Part shown: positions 18,378 through 20,035 of the stretch, in pieces
Layout of the letters: the number at the start of each line of letters is the position of its first letter
Position numbering within the stretch: the first letter of the stretch is position 1
Translations under genes and position numbers: made by a program
Notes under the pieces: generated by a model
The model's database searches: none
What the model saw: the letters and a program-made list of their open reading frames with translations, nothing else
Told to the model about the DNA's origin: nothing
Assembly: GCA_964569815.1 (NCBI GenBank)
Contig: CAZMUN010000021.1
Coordinates: 1-20,035 of the forward strand
Origin: CAZMUN01 sp964569815
GTDB lineage: Archaea > Iainarchaeota > Iainarchaeia > Iainarchaeales > GCA-2688035
Length of the DNA: 20,035 bases
Direction of reading: 5' to 3'

Positions 18378-19871
18378 TCAGCTTTTTTTCTTTTTCTCTT
18401 TTCGGGACATTTTTTCTATTGCAACACCCATTTCCTCTGCAAACGCTTTTTCGAAGGCGTCAAGCTCTGCAATCTTTTTGTCGATTTTTTCGATTCGAAG
18501 CAAAAACTGGTCTTCCATTACCTTGGTTTTTTCATTCAGCTTTTGGATTCCCTGATTGAACTTTTCAACGTTTTCCTTTATTGCGGTCACGAACTGGCTC
18601 TTGAATTCGTTCAACTCAGAAATCTGGGCCTTTACTTTTTTTGGGTCAAGCTCGACCGTTACCGCTTTTTGCAGTTCATCGAGCTTTGCAAGCCTTTCCT
18701 TTATCTGGTTGTCCAAGGCAGCCATGCTTTCCTTGAACTCGGCCTCTATTTCGTCAAGCTTTTTCTGCTGCTCTGATTCAAAGCTAGCCTTCATTTCCTT
18801 AAGTTCATCGATTTTGGCTGCAGCTGTTTTGGACACTTCGCCAGACTTGTCTTCCATCATTTTCTCGACACGCTGTTCTGCATCCTTGACAAGCCCCTCC
18901 ACGATCTGGTTTTCCAGCTCCAGGGTTTTGTTTATGCGGTCGTCCATCCGGGAAAGCTTTTGGTTCATTTCCTCAACAAAGGCCTTGCTTTCGGTCTTGC
19001 TTTTTATTAATTCGCTGTTTAAAGAGGCAACAAGGTCCTGTTTGACTTCATCGACTTCCTTTAAGCGGCGGGCAAGGCTTTCCTCGTCGGCCTTTGCTTT
19101 TGCTTGGGCCTGCTCAAGCTTTTCTATCTGGCTGGAAATGCCTTGGTTTATTTCACGCATTTCCTTTAGCTTTAAGCTAATCATGTCAACAAAGCCCTTG
19201 GCCTTGGTTTCGATTTCTGCATCAACCTTGCTTACAAGCAAGGCTCTCTGGCTGTCAAACATTACCTTGATTTTCTCCATTTCGCGCTTTGTGGCTTCGT
19301 CAATCTTTTTGTCCAAAACAGAGTCAATGTCTTCCTTGAGTTCCTTCATTTCCTCAAGCCTGTTGTTGACTGTTGCAAGAATGCCTTTCTCCCAAAGCTT
19401 GCTTACCTTCACGTCCTCAACAATGCGGCGCTCTATTTGAGGTTCAGGCGAAGAAGAAATCTTTGGCGTTGAAACTGCCTTTGCCTTTTCAGCTTTTTTC
19501 TTTTCCGCCCTTTTTTTGAAATTTCCCAAAACATTTGAAAGCTCTTCAAAAGAAGCCGGCTTTTCCTCTGGCTCGGAAACCTCGGAAGCCAGTTCCTCTG
19601 TTGCTTCTTCTCGTTCTTTTTCAATCTCCTTGTCCTTTTTTTCCCCTTCTTGCTCTTTTTCCCCTTCCTTCTTTTTTTCGGCGTCTGCAAACTTTTTCAA
19701 ATAATCAGAATCGCCTGCTTCAGCGGGCTTTTTGGCTTCTTCAACCAGCTTCTTTCCTTGTGCGTTGTCAACGCCCACTTCCTTTAAGTTCATCAAAATT
19801 TCCTGGTCTGAAACATTCAATGCAAGGAGCTCGCGGATGCTCTTCAAAAGAAGCTGTTTTTTGCTAACCAT
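18378..19871 (-). CDS. Long coiled-coil protein of unknown function
   Basis: A 497-residue soluble protein. The first ~45 residues form a compact helical domain (LLLKSIRELLALNVSDQEILMNLKEVG, then KLVEEAK). Residues ~46-130 are a highly charged, probably disordered linker of Lys and Glu. From ~155 to the end it is almost continuous heptad-type coiled coil with Leu/Ile/Val spacing and few Gly or Pro, and it closes with a KKEKKKK tail. No signal peptide or membrane segment. It could be a cytoskeletal, chromosome-organising or envelope-associated rod; the sequence does not say. It is divergent from a pilin-like gene. ATG 19871 is the first in frame. The endonuclease remnant begins within its last codons in another frame. 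Confidence 0.85.
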   Translation of the reverse strand: MVSKKQLLLKSIRELLALNVSDQEILMNLKEVGVDNAQGKKLVEEAKKPAEAGDSDYLKKFADAEKKKEGEKEQEGEKKDKEIEKEREEATEELASEVSEPEEKPASFEELSNVLGNFKKRAEKKKAEKAKAVSTPKISSSPEPQIERRIVEDVKVSKLWEKGILATVNNRLEEMKELKEDIDSVLDKKIDEATKREMEKIKVMFDSQRALLVSKVDAEIETKAKGFVDMISLKLKEMREINQGISSQIEKLEQAQAKAKADEESLARRLKEVDEVKQDLVASLNSELIKSKTESKAFVEEMNQKLSRMDDRINKTLELENQIVEGLVKDAEQRVEKMMEDKSGEVSKTAAAKIDELKEMKASFESEQQKKLDEIEAEFKESMAALDNQIKERLAKLDELQKAVTVELDPKKVKAQISELNEFKSQFVTAIKENVEKFNQGIQKLNEKTKVMEDQFLLRIEKIDKKIAELDAFEKAFAEEMGVAIEKMSRKEKKKKS

Positions 19872-19947
19872 GCCAAAAACAATACGTTAAGGGACTAAAA
19901 AAGGTTTTCCATTCAAAAAAAGCCTTTCCCAAAGGAAAAAAAAAGAA

Positions 19948-19955
19948 TTATATAT
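19948..19955 (+). promoter_or_regulatory. TATA box of the pilin-like gene
   Basis: TTATATAT, 28-35 bp before the ATG at 19983; expected start of transcription at or just before the ATG. Confidence 0.55.
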
Positions 19956-19982
19956 GGCTTTGACCTTAATTTTGCCGATAGC

Positions 19983-20035
19983 ATGAATTCAAGGGCGCAG
20001 GCTGGCTTGGAGTACTTGATGACATACGGTTGGGC
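19983..20035 (+). CDS. Class III signal peptide/pilin-like protein (3' partial)
   Basis: Only the first 17 full codons are in the window: MNSRAQAGLEYLMTYGW, running off the end. The pattern of a short basic leader, then QAxLEYLMTYGWA and presumably a hydrophobic helix is the class III (type IV pilin-like) signal sequence seen repeatedly in DPANN and other archaea; a FlaK/PibD-type peptidase would cut before the Q. The likely product is a surface filament subunit or a membrane-tethered small protein. Supported by the TATA box at the right distance. Confidence 0.75.
   Translation, partial: MNSRAQAGLEYLMTYGW

Noticed and set aside
18556..19440. 294-codon open frame antisense to the coiled-coil gene
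   Set aside because: Product is almost only Ser, Phe, Leu and Ala, the complement of Lys/Glu/Ala-rich heptads; no initiation signals.
19923..19935. CCTTTCCCAAAGG palindrome upstream of the pilin-like gene
   Set aside because: Five-bp arms in an A/T homopolymer-rich stretch; too weak to call an operator or terminator.
1..20035. CRISPR arrays or prophage
   Set aside because: No regularly spaced repeats with unique spacers and no phage structural, integrase or replication genes were seen.

Overview
The window is a compact stretch of an archaeal chromosome, most likely from a DPANN-type archaeon (possibly Diapherotrites/Iainarchaeota or a neighbour; lineage is inferred only from gene content). 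Archaeal identity is secure: archaeal exosome (Rrp4, Rrp41, Rrp42), SBDS, 20S proteasome alpha, eL15, eL43, Rpo12 (RpoP), Pcc1 of KEOPS, prefoldin beta, RNase P Rnp2/Pop5, TATA boxes about 25 bp upstream of leaderless starts, and a tRNA with bulge-helix-bulge introns. The N-terminus of the last gene (QAGLEYLMTYGW) is the class III signal peptide/pilin-like type common in DPANN genomes.

Layout. 1-6.5 kb: accessory genes. These are a Cys-containing charged protein (5' cut), a KaiC-like ATPase with an upstream V4R-domain protein, a ZIP-like membrane protein, a PHP phosphoesterase, a DUF1699-like/HTH protein, a small zinc-ribbon protein and a secreted Cys-rich double-repeat protein. 6.56-8.1 kb: a YggS-type PLP protein with a tiny zinc-ribbon gene, divergent from a HAD hydrolase. 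8.08-13.84 kb (minus): the conserved archaeal superoperon psmA-sbds-rrp4-rrp41-rrp42-eL43-rpoP-pcc1-pfdB-DHH, with 4-nt or longer overlaps and gaps of a few to about 20 bases. 13.9-15.5 kb (minus): eL15, an HD hydrolase and Rnp2. 15.5-17.1 kb (plus): an unrecognised basic protein and a TtuA/Ncs6-type tRNA thiolase. 17.17-18.4 kb (minus): tRNA-Val(GAC) with two introns and, just upstream, a decaying LAGLIDADG homing endonuclease gene. 18.4-19.9 kb: a long coiled-coil protein. 19.98 kb to end: start of a pilin-like gene.

The least expected structure is a pair of short elements at about 2.03-2.10 kb and 4.32-4.39 kb. They share a two-hairpin fold (8-bp stem, 12-nt linker starting CTTRCCC, 5-bp stem) with compensatory base changes. 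Each is flanked by a long direct repeat (28 bp exact; 43 bp with 5 mismatches) that duplicates an end of the adjacent gene: the start of the V4R gene in one case, the last 14 codons of the HTH gene in the other. They look like two insertions of the same structured element, of a kind I do not recognise. The second notable item is the doubly interrupted tRNA-Val, one intron lying in the D-loop.
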